A DNA stretch of 64,000 bases from Peronospora farinosa (taxonomy: Eukaryota; Oomycota; Peronosporomycetes; Peronosporales; Peronosporaceae): assembly GCA_947646735.1 (NCBI GenBank), contig CANTFK010000909.1, positions 1 through 64,000 on the forward strand. The letters are read 5' to 3'. Numbering within the stretch: position 1 is the stretch's first letter; the number at the start of each line of letters is the position of its first letter. Of the stretch, positions 1 to 9,858 are shown in pieces. Under the pieces are notes generated by a model. It did not search any database, was not told the DNA's origin, and saw only the letters and a list, made by a program, of their open reading frames with translations. The position numbers and the translations under genes were made by a program.

Positions 1-421
1 TTTCGGGCCCAGCACTTGCCTACATATGTAATTGTTTATTTGTGTTAATACTTTGTGTGTAATGTAGCCCATTACAAAAACAGACGCTTTACGTCTCGCA
101 GCCGCCATCTGGCGACGCTGCCATCTCATTGACGAAACTGTACCTTTTAAAGTACTTGGGATACCATTATCCTTAAGGTCAACAGATTCCTTGACCTTAA
201 CTTGTTCTATGCGAGAGCCAATGTCAGTATAGACATCCAGTGAGTCACTAGTACCAGTGACTTCACTCACAAGGTCATCGAACTAACTTGCTCTATACAA
301 GAGCCGATGTCATTACCGACATCAAGTGTCTCAATATTACTTTGAGTCTCACTCAACGGAGTACGTGCCGTTCCACTAAGTGTCACTGAGCTCTGCTCGA
401 CACTATTTTTGTTGGCACTGG
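1..421 (-). pseudogene. C1 fragment: protease-RT linker region of family-C Gypsy element
   Basis: On the minus strand this stretch matches the linker between protease and RT of the fuller family-C copy C2 (about 50335-50760). It includes the repeated segments containing GATGTC...GACATC and the arginine-rich stretch before position 100. It is the downstream part of the minus-strand element whose 5' LTR and gag lie at 14031-16302; the rest of its pol lies left of the window. It ends exactly at the 4-bp duplication CTGG flanking element A1. No continuous reading frame survives here. Family assignment is secure by alignment to C2 in the same window. Confidence 0.8.
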
Positions 422-2856
422 TGTGGTGAAGTCGATCAAGAAAATTTGATCAAACAATATCGAAAGTGATCATAATGTGGACCACTTACACGGCGGAAGT
501 CATATCCTATGGATTATACTTGGCTATTGTATGGGAGCGATCAAGATCTATCGATGAATGATCGCATAGTTTATACTTGGCTATCGTATTGGAATGACAG
601 CTTATCTAAATCGATCATGTGATGGCCACGGTTGGCCGAGGAGTACGCGGCGGTGATGACGATCAGGGTGGGAGATCGCTCGATCGCAATCGTCGATCGT
701 GATCAACAAGTGTGATCGACGATCGCAACCTCGATCCAGAAAGCCGATCGCGAGATGTAACCGGTGTAAAAGAGCGGATAAACAAATTTCGTGGAGTTGA
801 GACCGCGATTTAAGGTAGACCGCAATTCCAATCAGAACCGCGATCCAAGACTGAGCACGATCCGACTCAGAACCGCGATCCGAATCAGGACCGCGATCCA
901 AGGCTGAACGCGATCCAAAGTAGACCGCGATTTAAGGTAGACCGCGATCCGACTCAGAACCGCGATCCGACTTAGACGCGATCCAACTTGGAAAACGCAA
1001 TCCGAATCAGAACCACGATCCAAGACGACGCGATCCGACTCAGAACCGCGATCGAATCAGAACCGCGATCCAAGACGAGCGGATCTAAGGTAAACCGCGA
1101 TTTAAGGTAGACCGCGATCCGACTCAGAACCGCGATCCGAATCAGAACCGCGTCCAAAGGCTGAGGGATCCGACTCAGAACCGCGATCCGAATCAGAACC
1201 GCGATCCAAGGCTGATCGCGATCTATAGTAAACCGCGATCCAAGGTATAGCGCGATCCGACTTAGAGCGCGATCCAACGGAAAACGCGACCGACTCAGAA
1301 CCGCGATCCGACTCAGAACCGCGATCCGACCTAGATCGCGATCCAAGACTGAGCGCGATCTAAGGTAAACCGCGATCCGACTCAGAACCGCGATCCGAAT
1401 CAGAACCGCGATCCAAGACTGAGGCGATCTAAGGTAAACCGCGATTTAAGGTAGACCGCGATCCGACTCAGAACCGCGATGAATCAGAACCGGCTCCAAA
1501 GGCTGAGCGCGATCCGACTCAGAACGCGATCCGAATCAGAACCGCGATCAAGGCTGATCGCGATCTATAGTAAACCGCGATCCAAGGTATAGCGCGATCC
1601 GACTTAGAGCCGCGATCCAACTTGGAAAAGCGATCCGACTCAGAACCGCGATCCGAATCAGAACCGCGATCCAAGACTGAGCGCGATCTAAGGTAAACCG
1701 CGATTTAAGGTAGACCGCGATCCGACTCAGAACCGCGATCCGACTCAGAACCGCGATCCGAATCAGAACCGCGATCCAAGACTGAGCGCGATCCGACTCA
1801 GAACCACGATCCGACTCAGAACCGCGATCCGACTCAGAACCGCGATCCGACCTAGATCGCGATCCAAGACTGAGCGCGATCTAAGGTAAACCGCGATCCG
1901 ACTCAGAACCGCGATCCGACTCAGAACCGCGATCCAAGGCTGATCGCGATCTAAGGTAAACCGCGATCCAAGGTATAGCGCGATCCGACTTAGAATCGCG
2001 ATCCAACGTAGATCCGCGATCCGACCTAGATCGCGACCCAACTCACAATAATCACGCATTATGGATCGACCGCGATCCTGAGCTGATACGCGATCTGATT
2101 CGGATCGCGATCCAAGGATAAGGCAAGATCGCCGATGGATCGGGATGGCAAAGGCAATTAGGGTGGACCACATATCGAGATCTGATTTTTTTCTGAAAAG
2201 GTGACACGTGGTGATAGATCCTGGAATACAGATAGGCAGAATCGTAGGTTTCGAGTTTTGATTGGTTAACACTAAACAGAGTTTCTTTTACTTCTAAGCA
2301 CGCACGCAGACTTCTCTTCCGGGCGGATAACTTTGGCCCCCGACGATCAAGAGCTTCTGCTACGCTACGACAAGTGATATCCCTGGATTGTTTGGCCAGG
2401 GATTACAAGAACTCTCAACCTAAGCAAAACCCCCTGCGATCGGACGCAGTATACAACGTAAAGGACAAAACACAAGATCGAGACGGCTCAAGTGATCAGA
2501 AGATCAAGTGAAATCAAGTAGATCAAGTATCTACATTTCGATAAGGCGGTCTCAAGGCAGACCAGGGTGACTCATAGAGCACCCCCCATACAACTTTCGA
2601 TCGCGTGAGGATTTTCCACGTGATCGACCCCCCCGACCAATCCCCAACCCTGGTCAAGTTCAGCATCGACTCAAGTCCACCGAGAAGAGTGCAGCCCGCC
2701 CTACCGACGGGTACACAAGGTGAGGAAGGAAAGTTACACGGATACGGGATGTAACTTTTTTCCCCCCCTTTGTACCCGTCTCCGTTAGTCGGTCGTCTGG
2801 GCGCCAGTGGAGAGTCGGGATCACATCAGAAATTTTGTGATCGCCACTCCACCACA
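422..2856 (+). repeat. A1 5' LTR (2435 bp)
   Basis: It starts TGTGGTGAAGTCGATC and ends CACTCCACCACA. The first 370 bp and the last 800 bp align almost base for base with the 3' LTR at 12509-14026. The middle differs greatly in length because an array of 16-19 bp units built around CGCGATCC is about 900 bp longer here. The LTR presumably holds the promoter and polyadenylation site, but I cannot point to either. Open frames on the minus strand through the array are by-products of the repeat and not genes. Confidence 0.92.
793..2045. repeat. GATC-bearing minisatellite inside the A1 5' LTR
   Basis: Roughly 1.25 kb of imperfect 16-19 bp units. Common variants read ACCGCGATCCGACTCAGA, ACCGCGATCCGAATCAGA, ACCGCGATCCAAGACTGA and GCGCGATCTAAGGTAA. 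The nearly fixed core is CGCGATC. Higher-order blocks of several unit types recur in the same order, as expected from unequal exchange or RT slippage. The corresponding array in the 3' LTR (about 12910-13215) is only about 300 bp. Confidence 0.9.
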
Positions 2857-3441
2857 ATGGTGCGCGTGCCCGGATCTTCTGGTGACTCGGGATTTCACCG
2901 TGAGTCCCTGAGAGAAGATGTCAAGATCAAGACTGAACCTAGGATTGAAGCGTCAGAGGCAGAGGGATCGCCACAGACGCGTGAAGAAAAAGGATCCCCG
3001 GATTATCAGCGTTTTGAAAGGGGCGCAGATGAGCAGAAAACAAAAGAGGAAGATCGATCGCTCGATCTGGAAGAAAAACCTCTACCCCCTCCCCAGGTCC
3101 CTTCGGGGACCCCTGCGAATCACGTTGCAAAACGAGATTCGCGAGATGAAAATCTTTCAGTTAAAACTGAGAGAAGTTCATCCAAAACCCTCTACAAAAC
3201 CTAAGAAGAAAGAGTCGACGAATTAAGGTGGGATAAAGGCACCGCGATCACAACTCAACGTTCAGACGAAGAAATCGGAAGATTGTGGTGTCCAAGGAAT
3301 AGAGTCGGCCGATCACGGATCGAAAACCAAAAGATCGACGAACATGGAAGAATTGGAACGGTGTTTTCACCAAAAAGAAATAAAGACTTTGCTATCAAGC
3401 GATCCAGTTCACAAAGATATTGAAGCCAAAGCTAATCGGAT
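2857..3441 (+). pseudogene. gag: A1 leader and gag 5' part, interrupted
   Basis: Two overlapping frames are open after the LTR. One (ATG at 2857, stop at 3204) is rich in Glu, Lys and Ser. The other (2918-3226) is strongly basic. Further coding-like sequence continues to 3441, where the solo LTR begins, and resumes at 4746 after the duplicated GGAT. The N-terminal part of Gag is therefore split by the LTR and by at least one frame change. No domain is recognisable here, and which frame is used is uncertain. Confidence 0.45.
2858..2873 (+). other. A1 primer-binding site
   Basis: One base after the end of the 5' LTR comes TGGTGCGCGTGCCCGG. It begins with the TGG that pairs with a tRNA 3' CCA end, at the position expected for a minus-strand primer-binding site. 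I cannot name the tRNA from the sequence alone. Confidence 0.65.
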
Positions 3442-4745
3442 TGTGGTGGAGTGGGATTCGCAAGATTGCTGATGCGATCCCAACTCTCCACTGGCGCTCG
3501 GACGACCGAATAACGGAGGGGGTACCCTGGTTCCGTGTGTATAGCCTTCCTCACCTTGTGTACCCGTCGGTAGGGCGGGTTGCTCTCTTCTCGGTGGACT
3601 TGAGTCGATGTTGAACTTGATTGTGTTAGGGATAGGTGGGGGGGGGGGCGATCGAGTGGAATTCCTCACACGATCGCAGTTGTTCTTGGGGTGCTCTATT
3701 TGAGTCGTCCTGATCTCCCTTGAGATCGCCTTGTCCAAAAATATATATACTTGATCCGCTTGCCTTCTGACCACTTGAGCCGTCTCGCGATCTTGTATCT
3801 GGACTTTTTAGTCCTCTGCGTCCAATCGCAGCTTGAGTTGTTTTGTTGAGAATTCTTGCAATCCCTGGCCAAACAATCCAGGGATATGACTTGCGTAGTA
3901 TGTAGACTTCCTTGAGACGTCGGGAGGCCAAAGAATCCAGCCCGGAAGAGAAGTCGACACGTGTACTTAGAAGCAAATTGAACTCTGTTAATGTTAACCA
4001 ATCAAATACCAAAACCTATGATCTTGACTATCTGTAGCTCAGGATCTGTTGCCACGTATCGCTCTTTCGGAAAAATCAGATCTTGTAATGTGGTCCACTC
4101 CAATATCGCCGCGATCTAGATCGCTACCTCGCTCGGATCTAATACCATTTTAGTATCAGATCGCGGTACTAATAATTAGTATCGGATCGCGTTACTAAAT
4201 AACTAGTATCGGATCGCGATACTAATAATTAGTATCGGATCGCGGTACTAACTAATTGATATCGGATCGCGATAATAATAATTAATATCGGATCGCGATA
4301 CTAATAATTAGCATCGGATCGCGATCCGCCGGATCGCGACTTGTCCTCTTCACCGTTTCTCAGGTCATGTGAGATGGTCCATCTATGTGACATGTCATAT
4401 CCACCATTCCAGTCCTCCATAGCGACGTGATCCACACCAGACCGTCCTCCACATGCTTGGATGTACCCATCCTCATCCTTAGCGACCTGATCCACGCGGA
4501 TCGCCATCGGAAATACTGGAGATCGCAATAGCGTAGTTTCTAGGCCATATTTGACCCCACATAGAAGTGCAAACTACACCATTCACTGTTTTCCATCCTA
4601 TTTGACATCGTCTTGAAACCTTTCTGCGAGACCGCGACTCATCAATATTGGCCACGAGATCGCGACTCATTAATATTGGCCATTTCGGACTTAACCGAAA
4701 ATATGCGATCACACTTTGCGAAATTCACTCCTTCACTTCGCCACA
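3442..4745 (-). mobile_element. Solo LTR of an A-type element inserted in A1 gag
   Basis: It reads TGTGGTGGAG...CTTCGCCACA and is flanked on both sides by GGAT (3438-3441 and 4746-4749). It is the reverse complement of the 3' two thirds of the A-type LTR at 46184-48206. The shared end contains the segment around the TACCGACGGGTACACAAGG motif, also present in the A1 LTR. No internal retrotransposon sequence is attached, so this is a solo LTR left by LTR-LTR recombination or a short-LTR variant. It disrupts gag of A1. Confidence 0.85.
4139..4335. repeat. Palindromic minisatellite in the solo LTR
   Basis: About seven units of roughly 26 bp alternate CGGATCGCG with a dyad: GATACTAAT on one side and its complement ATTAGTATC on the other. 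Each unit can fold into a hairpin. The same array in the opposite orientation lies at about 47205-47510 in the solo LTR within C2. Confidence 0.85.
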
Positions 4746-5350
4746 GGATCATTACAAGGACCGGTACCAGCTCCGATAGAAACACCGAACCAATTGGAAG
4801 CGATTCGTCGTTTGTTGAAGTTACTCAAGGAAGCTGGATTCACCGCTGGAGCGTTTGATGCGCAGACATTGCTGGATGTGATCATGATTAAGTAATTAAA
4901 GCAGGACGATCGTTGTTCAAGGCGTTAATCCCTCTCACTGGGAAGTACCAAGTGATCGTGCCAGCCACTGAGACATATCAAACGGGCTCATCACAGTATG
5001 CATCGGCAGAATCGGAAGCGGATTCAGGAGAATCAGTTCCTATTCAACGGATGTCGTTGGGACCGTCTGGTGCGGCGTTTATACGTGAAAGATCGACGCC
5101 AATCGAAACGGGAGCAAAATCGGCTGATGTACCCATGGTCCGAGAAATGAATCCATTTGGATCAAACCAGCTGGATTCTAATGTTAAAGCAGCCATGAAG
5201 AAGAACGAAGACGATCAACGGATTTTAGCTTTACAAAATGCCGATCGATCAAGGATCAACGCCACTCCTCAAATGATGAATATTCCAGATGGGTGGATAT
5301 GGAGTCAGTCGGATCACGTCATAGTCGATCCAATATTGGCGATCCGCTGA
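4746..5350 (+). pseudogene. gag: A1 gag, N-terminal to middle part
   Basis: After the solo LTR the gag frame resumes, rich in Pro, Thr and Leu up to a TAA near 4890. A second open stretch, 4913-5350, encodes a Ser/Glu-rich segment with no recognisable domain. It overlaps the main gag ORF (5293-6456) in a different frame, so at least one frameshift separates them. Position directly upstream of the capsid-like region makes Gag the natural assignment. The function of this segment is not visible in the sequence. Confidence 0.5.
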
Positions 5351-6456
5351 ATTTAGGACTCGAGGATCTAGGGCGACCGTTGGTGGCAGCTGCAGAAGCG
5401 ATGCCAAGTGGTGGATTCACTACACAACGAATTCGAGTATCGGCGATCGCAGATTTAAAAGAGTTCACCGGGCGAGACAGAGACGAAGATCGAGCTAGAA
5501 GCTGGATCAGTAACGTCAATTCTGCTTTCTTACGTGATCAAGCTCCTGACAACGAAAAGTGTCTCGTATTTGGAGATCTGCTGACGGGACCAGCAAGAAA
5601 CTGGTATAGCCAGCTGAGCCGATCGACTCGTCATCACTGGAAATCTCTATTGGAAAGTTTCATGATACAATATGGAGGGTATGGTGTATCTGTTGGAAGA
5701 CAGTATTACCATGCAAGGAAACAATCGAGTGAAACTCCATTGGAGTATCTATATCGGTTAAATGTGGCAGCGATCAGAGCAAAAATTTCAATTCGAGAGG
5801 GAACGCCAGCTACCAGACGTGAACATGTGGAACATTTTATTGAGACACTGGATGATCGCGATCTGGCGAAACAGTTGGCTTTGTTACGTTTGGACGATGC
5901 TGACGACATGGAAGAAACTCTACGTGCGTATCAACGTATGAAAATTCGTCAAGGAAAGGCATCGATGGGATCCAATAAATTTCGTCAACGAGCCGCCCCT
6001 GCACCCGATCAAGCGTCATCGAAACCGGCTCGTGCAGTAAGAGGGATCCATATCGAAAACGGTAACAGTGGATCAGAGTCGGAATCGAGTGGATCTGAAG
6101 TAGAGGTGGATCGACGCCGCGTGTTTTCCGCGATGACGCATGCCCCAGCTGAAAAGCCGAGAGATTATCGTGATCGACAGAATGAGAGTGACAATCGTGA
6201 TCGACAGAATGTGATCGACAATCGTGATCGACAGAATGTGATCGATCAAGGCGAAGGTCATGGTCACACTGACCCACCAAGAGCCTGCTCCCATTGCGGA
6301 TCGAAGAAACATGACGATCGTGGATGTTGGAAGCGGTTGACCTGTCAGAAATGTGGGCGCAAAGGACATCCTTCAGACAAGTGTTTTTCGTGTGTACTGC
6401 CTGTGGAGAGATGCACGAAGGAGGAAAATGCCCGATGGAAGAATTTTATAATCTAA
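5293..6456 (+). CDS. gag: A1 Gag core: capsid-like domain plus zinc knuckles
   Basis: This ORF of 387 residues holds a retrotransposon Gag capsid-like region (about residues 50-220; motif LLTGPARNWY and a long helical segment). A charged Ser/Glu/Asp linker follows, then two CCHC zinc knuckles of form CX2CX4HX4C (CSHCGSKKHDDRGC and CQKCGRKGHPSDKC). A third cysteine/histidine cluster (CTACGEMHEGGKC) continues in another frame at 6324-6521, so a frameshift near 6400 cuts the Gag C-terminus. Between 6171 and 6245 a 27-30 bp unit is repeated in frame, giving DRQN-VIDN repeats. Gag packages element RNA into particles. The start is uncertain because the upstream frame is broken. Confidence 0.8.
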   Translation: MDMESVGSRHSRSNIGDPLNLGLEDLGRPLVAAAEAMPSGGFTTQRIRVSAIADLKEFTGRDRDEDRARSWISNVNSAFLRDQAPDNEKCLVFGDLLTGPARNWYSQLSRSTRHHWKSLLESFMIQYGGYGVSVGRQYYHARKQSSETPLEYLYRLNVAAIRAKISIREGTPATRREHVEHFIETLDDRDLAKQLALLRLDDADDMEETLRAYQRMKIRQGKASMGSNKFRQRAAPAPDQASSKPARAVRGIHIENGNSGSESESSGSEVEVDRRRVFSAMTHAPAEKPRDYRDRQNESDNRDRQNVIDNRDRQNVIDQGEGHGHTDPPRACSHCGSKKHDDRGCWKRLTCQKCGRKGHPSDKCFSCVLPVERCTKEENARWKNFII

Positions 6457-6521
6457 TTCGCCAATGGTACGCGCCGACCAAACACGCTGGGATGCTCCCG
6501 CCGAAGGCAGAGGAGATGTAA
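6380..6521 (+). pseudogene. gag: A1 Gag C-terminal end in a shifted frame
   Basis: This frame encodes a third zinc-knuckle-like cluster (CTACGEMHEGGKC) followed by a segment ending PTKHAGMLPPKAEEM and a stop. It continues Gag after a frame change near 6400. From memory this C-terminal block resembles Gag proteins of oomycete Gypsy elements; that comparison was not checked. Confidence 0.6.
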
Positions 6522-6529
6522 AACTAGGA

Positions 6530-7055
6530 CGCTCGCCAGGTTGGAATCTGGTACGAGCCGAGCGTTCTAGGCGCTGCATTTATGCATTTGTTGAAAAGGG
6601 ATCTACGGATCAAGAGGTTAACAAGCGGATCGATCCGATCAATACATGTGAGGATTCAAATCATTTGCGTTATATTTCAAGTGTCGCGAAAGTTGATGAA
6701 TTTTCCCGATCGCCTGCCAAGATGGAGCTCGACCTGGCGCTAGGCGAATCACGGGGGTATTGGAAAATATCATACCCCAGGAAAGTGGTTCAAGCAGGCC
6801 AAGGCAGTGGGCAAGATCAACAATGAAAAGGCTACTATGTTATTTGATCCTGGAGCCGAAGTCTTGATCGTCGACACCACCTTTGCTCGTAAGGTAGGAA
6901 GTGTCATTGACGAGAGCCAAAGGCAAGAATGCATTGGAATTGGCGAGAATACCTATATGACCGAGGGCCGAGCCAGAATCAAGATCACATTAAATGGATC
7001 ACTGGTATATTATTTTGACGCCTGGGTGGGCGATCAAGTAGGTCAAGGTGGGTGA
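6530..7055 (+). pseudogene. A1 aspartic protease (retropepsin-like)
   Basis: The frame at 6807-7055 contains MLFDPGAEVLIVDTTFA, the retropepsin active-site loop. It reads DPGA where most families have DSGA or DTGA. An upstream frame (about 6530-6826) encodes the linker from Gag, with a frame change between them. Downstream, ILGMDFMVPAGIRLDLADG at 7060-7115 is the second half of the protease fold in yet another frame. The protease would process Gag-Pol. In this copy it is split over three frames and is probably inactive. Confidence 0.7.
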
Positions 7056-7738
7056 AGTGTTTAGAAGCGATCTTGGGTATGGATTTTATGGTACCAGCTG
7101 GGATTCGTTTGGATCTGGCAGATGGAACACTTTGTTTGCCGGATGAGGTTAGAATTCAATTGGCTGGACGAAGGCCTCCATACCAAACGAACAGACAGCC
7201 GATCACGATCAACGATCAATATGTGGTGATCCCAGTAGGCGGATCGACGGAATTACGAATCGGTACTGGTGCACCGAGTTCTAAGCTTTGGGTGAGACGA
7301 GATCCAAAATGGATACCAACAGTCACAACAGGACCGGGGAAGACTAAATATCTGCAGCTAACTAATCTAAGTGATAGAGAAGTGATTGTGAATCACGGAG
7401 CTCCGATAGGTTGGTGGATGGCTGCAAATATGATACCTCGATCACCTGGATATGTCTCGGTGTGTTCGCGTCGATATAATGAGTGGCAGACTCTGGCCTA
7501 TGAAGCAACTACATATGGGAAGAAAGAGTTCACTGACGAGCCAACAAGACCACTAGTTGATCGCTCATCGTATCCACTACCAACTAAGATTTTGATGCGT
7601 CCAAAGAAGGGAGAGAACGAGAAGATCGCAAAAGTGGAGAAAATTGCATCGCAATCGGATAAGGAAACGGTCCACGTGGGTGTATATCAAGATAGTACAG
7701 AAAATCAAAATTATCGTGACAGTGAAGTTCATCAGTAA
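7052..7738 (+). pseudogene. A1 protease C-terminal half and protease-RT linker
   Basis: This 228-residue frame begins with the C-terminal half of the retropepsin fold (ILGMDFMV...LDLADGTLCLPD) and continues into a long linker with no recognised domain. The linker is typical of Gypsy elements whose protease and RT are far apart. It ends at a TAA just before the RT frame that opens at 7754. GATC tetramers are very frequent, for example five in 7201-7260. Confidence 0.65.
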
Positions 7739-7753
7739 AGACGATCACAATTT

Positions 7754-8842
7754 GTGATCAATACGCTGAAAGAAATCGACAAGGTGGATGGTGTACATGA
7801 CCGATCAGGCGAAAGAACCGATATTCATGATGAAGACATAACGGAACAAGACCAAGAACATTCCACAGGTGTGATCGATGCGACCGGGGAAGTGGTGGAC
7901 GTCGATCAGATACCAGATCGATCGGATGAAGCAATTGAAGATTTGACGAAGATCGTCGAAGATAAAGATCAGGGACAATCCGATCGAGTGGAAAATAAGT
8001 CCACAGCGATCGCAACCGAGGATGTCCCAATAGAAGAACCATCATCTGAAGAGGCAGTATATTCTCACGAGAGTGGCGATCTGTTTGCCGAAGACGTCGA
8101 TCAGCATATGGCGGTATTGCCAGAAATTGTGATGTCTACGGTGGAAGTATCGATCGACGATATTCAAGTTGGCGACCCTGGATTACCATTGACAGAAGAT
8201 CAAGAAAGGCTACGACAATTAATTTGGAAGAATCACCACTTACTCATAGGGAAAGGTAATGCCCTACCTCCCGCAGCACGTGGAGCAGTTTGTGACATTG
8301 ACGTTGGAGGAGCTAATTTGATCGCACAGCGAGTGCGACCTGTGGCACCCAAATTCCGGGAGAAATTAGCGGATTTGATTAAGGGATTATTGTCTGCCAA
8401 GATCATTCGGCCATCTACGTCGCCGTGGGCTTCACCAATTGTAGTGATTATCAAGAAGAATGGCGAAGATATTCGATTATGTATCGATTATCGTAGGGTG
8501 AACCAGTTGACCCGATTGATGGTATACCCTATGCCATTGATCAGTGATTTATTGCAAGATATGGATAAGGCTATGTGGTATTGTTCCTTGGATATGGCGA
8601 GTGGATTCTGGATGGTAGAAATGACAGAGAGAGCGAGGATGATTTCTGCATTTATTACACCGTCAGGTTTGTTTGAGTGGTTACGAATGCCATTCGGATT
8701 GAAGAATGCTCCTCAAATCTACCAGCGATTGATTGACAGTGCTCTATATGGGTATTTGAAAATCGGTACAAGTTCTGATTCAATTACAGCTGAATTGTCA
8801 AAGCCGATCGTGGTGTTTACGGAAGGTGATACCAGATACTGA
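7754..8842 (+). pseudogene. pol: A1 reverse transcriptase, N-terminal two thirds
   Basis: After an acidic linker (residues 1-160) come the Ty3/Gypsy RT fingers and palm motifs: RQLIWKNHHLLIGKG, IRPSTSPWASPIVVIIKKNG, LCIDYRRVNQLT, CSLDMASGFWMVEM, then FEWLRMPFGLKNAPQIYQRLID. The first catalytic Asp is in SLDMASGFW. The frame ends at a TGA at 8840-8842, 33 bases before the YIDD box, which lies in another frame. RT copies element RNA into DNA inside the particle. A frameshift between about 8760 and 8875 disables this copy. Confidence 0.85.
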
Positions 8843-8859
8843 TCCGAGACCATCGGTGT

Positions 8860-9312
8860 TAGGTCGGCGTCTCCTATATTGACGATATACTGATACCTGC
8901 TACATCGTGGAGATCCCTTTATGAGAAGGTGGAACGATTGTTGGAAGCGTGCAATACGTGGAATTTATCAATCAGTGTGGCTAAGAGCTTTTGGGGACGT
9001 CGTAAAGTGGATTACCGGGGTCATCAGGTTTCGCTTGCAGGTTTAGAGGCTCATCCAAAAGATTTAGAATCTCTGGTGAACGTCCCATTTCCTCGGACGT
9101 TGCGATCAATGCAGTCCTTTTTGGGGAGTCTGAATTACTACAGTCGATTTATTGAGGATTTTGCGAGTTATGCATCCGTAATTTATGAGCTGCGGGAGGC
9201 AGATTTTCATGAGATCAGCCGGGCTGGGGATGTTCAGATGGTTCCTAATGGTGCTGGACCAAATTGTGATCTCCAGTCTCGCGACAAGTATAAGATCCGA
9301 TCAGGATTTTAA
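8860..9312 (+). pseudogene. pol: A1 reverse transcriptase C-terminal part with YIDD box
   Basis: SYIDDILIPA at 8872-8901 supplies the two catalytic aspartates of RT (YIDD). The frame continues through the thumb and the motif FLGSLNYYSRFIEDFASYA, which precedes RNase H in Ty3/Gypsy polyproteins. It is in a different frame from the upstream RT ORF. Near 9300 the frame breaks again beside a direct duplication. Confidence 0.8.
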
Positions 9313-9388
9313 AAGTGGATCGAAAGATGGCTACATTATCGATCAGGATTTTAAAAGTGGATCGAGAGATGGCCACATTCTCGATCCA
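9294..9388 (+). repeat. Tandem duplication of about 45 bp between RT and RNase H of A1
   Basis: The segment beginning GATCAGGATTTTAAAAGTGG is present twice (from about 9298 and 9342). Its downstream neighbour AAGATGGCTACATTATC recurs as GAGATGGCCACATTCTC. In one frame it reads DQDFKSGSKDGYII then DQDFKSGSRDGHIL. It looks like a local duplication in the RT-RNase H connector. Confidence 0.8.
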
Positions 9389-9816
9389 GAGTCGAATTCT
9401 GGGGACGATCCTGGTTGCGAGGGCAGAAACCGCTGGGAGAAGGCAACGATCGCATTCACTCTATTAAAGGCTAAAATAGCCGCGACACCGATCCTGAAAC
9501 ACTTTGATCCAGAACGATCGCCTGTGATTGTGTGTATGCCAGTAAGTGGGCCATATCAGCGGCGTTAATTCAAGAACACGATGGAATCTATTGGCCTGTC
9601 ACTTTCTCTAGTCGCACGCTGAAGCCTAACGAGATTAATTACGGGATGGTGGAGAAAGAGGTGTTAGCTCTCCTCCGGATTCTGGATCTCTGTTACACTA
9701 TGCTGGTCTCACAAACGATCACAGTGCTTACGAGGCATTCGACGCTGGCTTGGTTATTGCAATCTTCTGGCCTTCACGAAAGGTTAGGAAGATGGGCTGC
9801 TCTCCTATCAAATTGA
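9380..9816 (+). pseudogene. pol: A1 first RNase H domain (Ty3/Gypsy type), degenerate
   Basis: The frame at 9532-9816 reads YASKWAISAALIQEHDG, FSSRTLKPNEINYGMVEKEV and VLTRHSTLAWLL, which is the Ty3/Gypsy RNase H fold. The position that normally carries the first catalytic Asp (DAS-WA) reads YASKWA, and the third-Asp motif YTDH reads LTRHST. The domain therefore appears to lack catalytic residues and may act only as a connector, as reported for elements that gained a second RNase H. The frame stops at 9816; the preceding part (9380-9531) is in another frame. Confidence 0.75.
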
Positions 9817-9858
9817 ACATTAGAGATCCGTCGGAGTGAGAAAGGCGAAGACGAGATA

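Noticed and set aside
602..2272. Several minus-strand ORFs of 60-170 codons across the A1 5' LTR
   Set aside because: They are translations of the CGCGATCC minisatellite (LSRIAVLSRIAV pattern) and vary with repeat number. The same happens in the 3' LTR. No independent evidence of coding.
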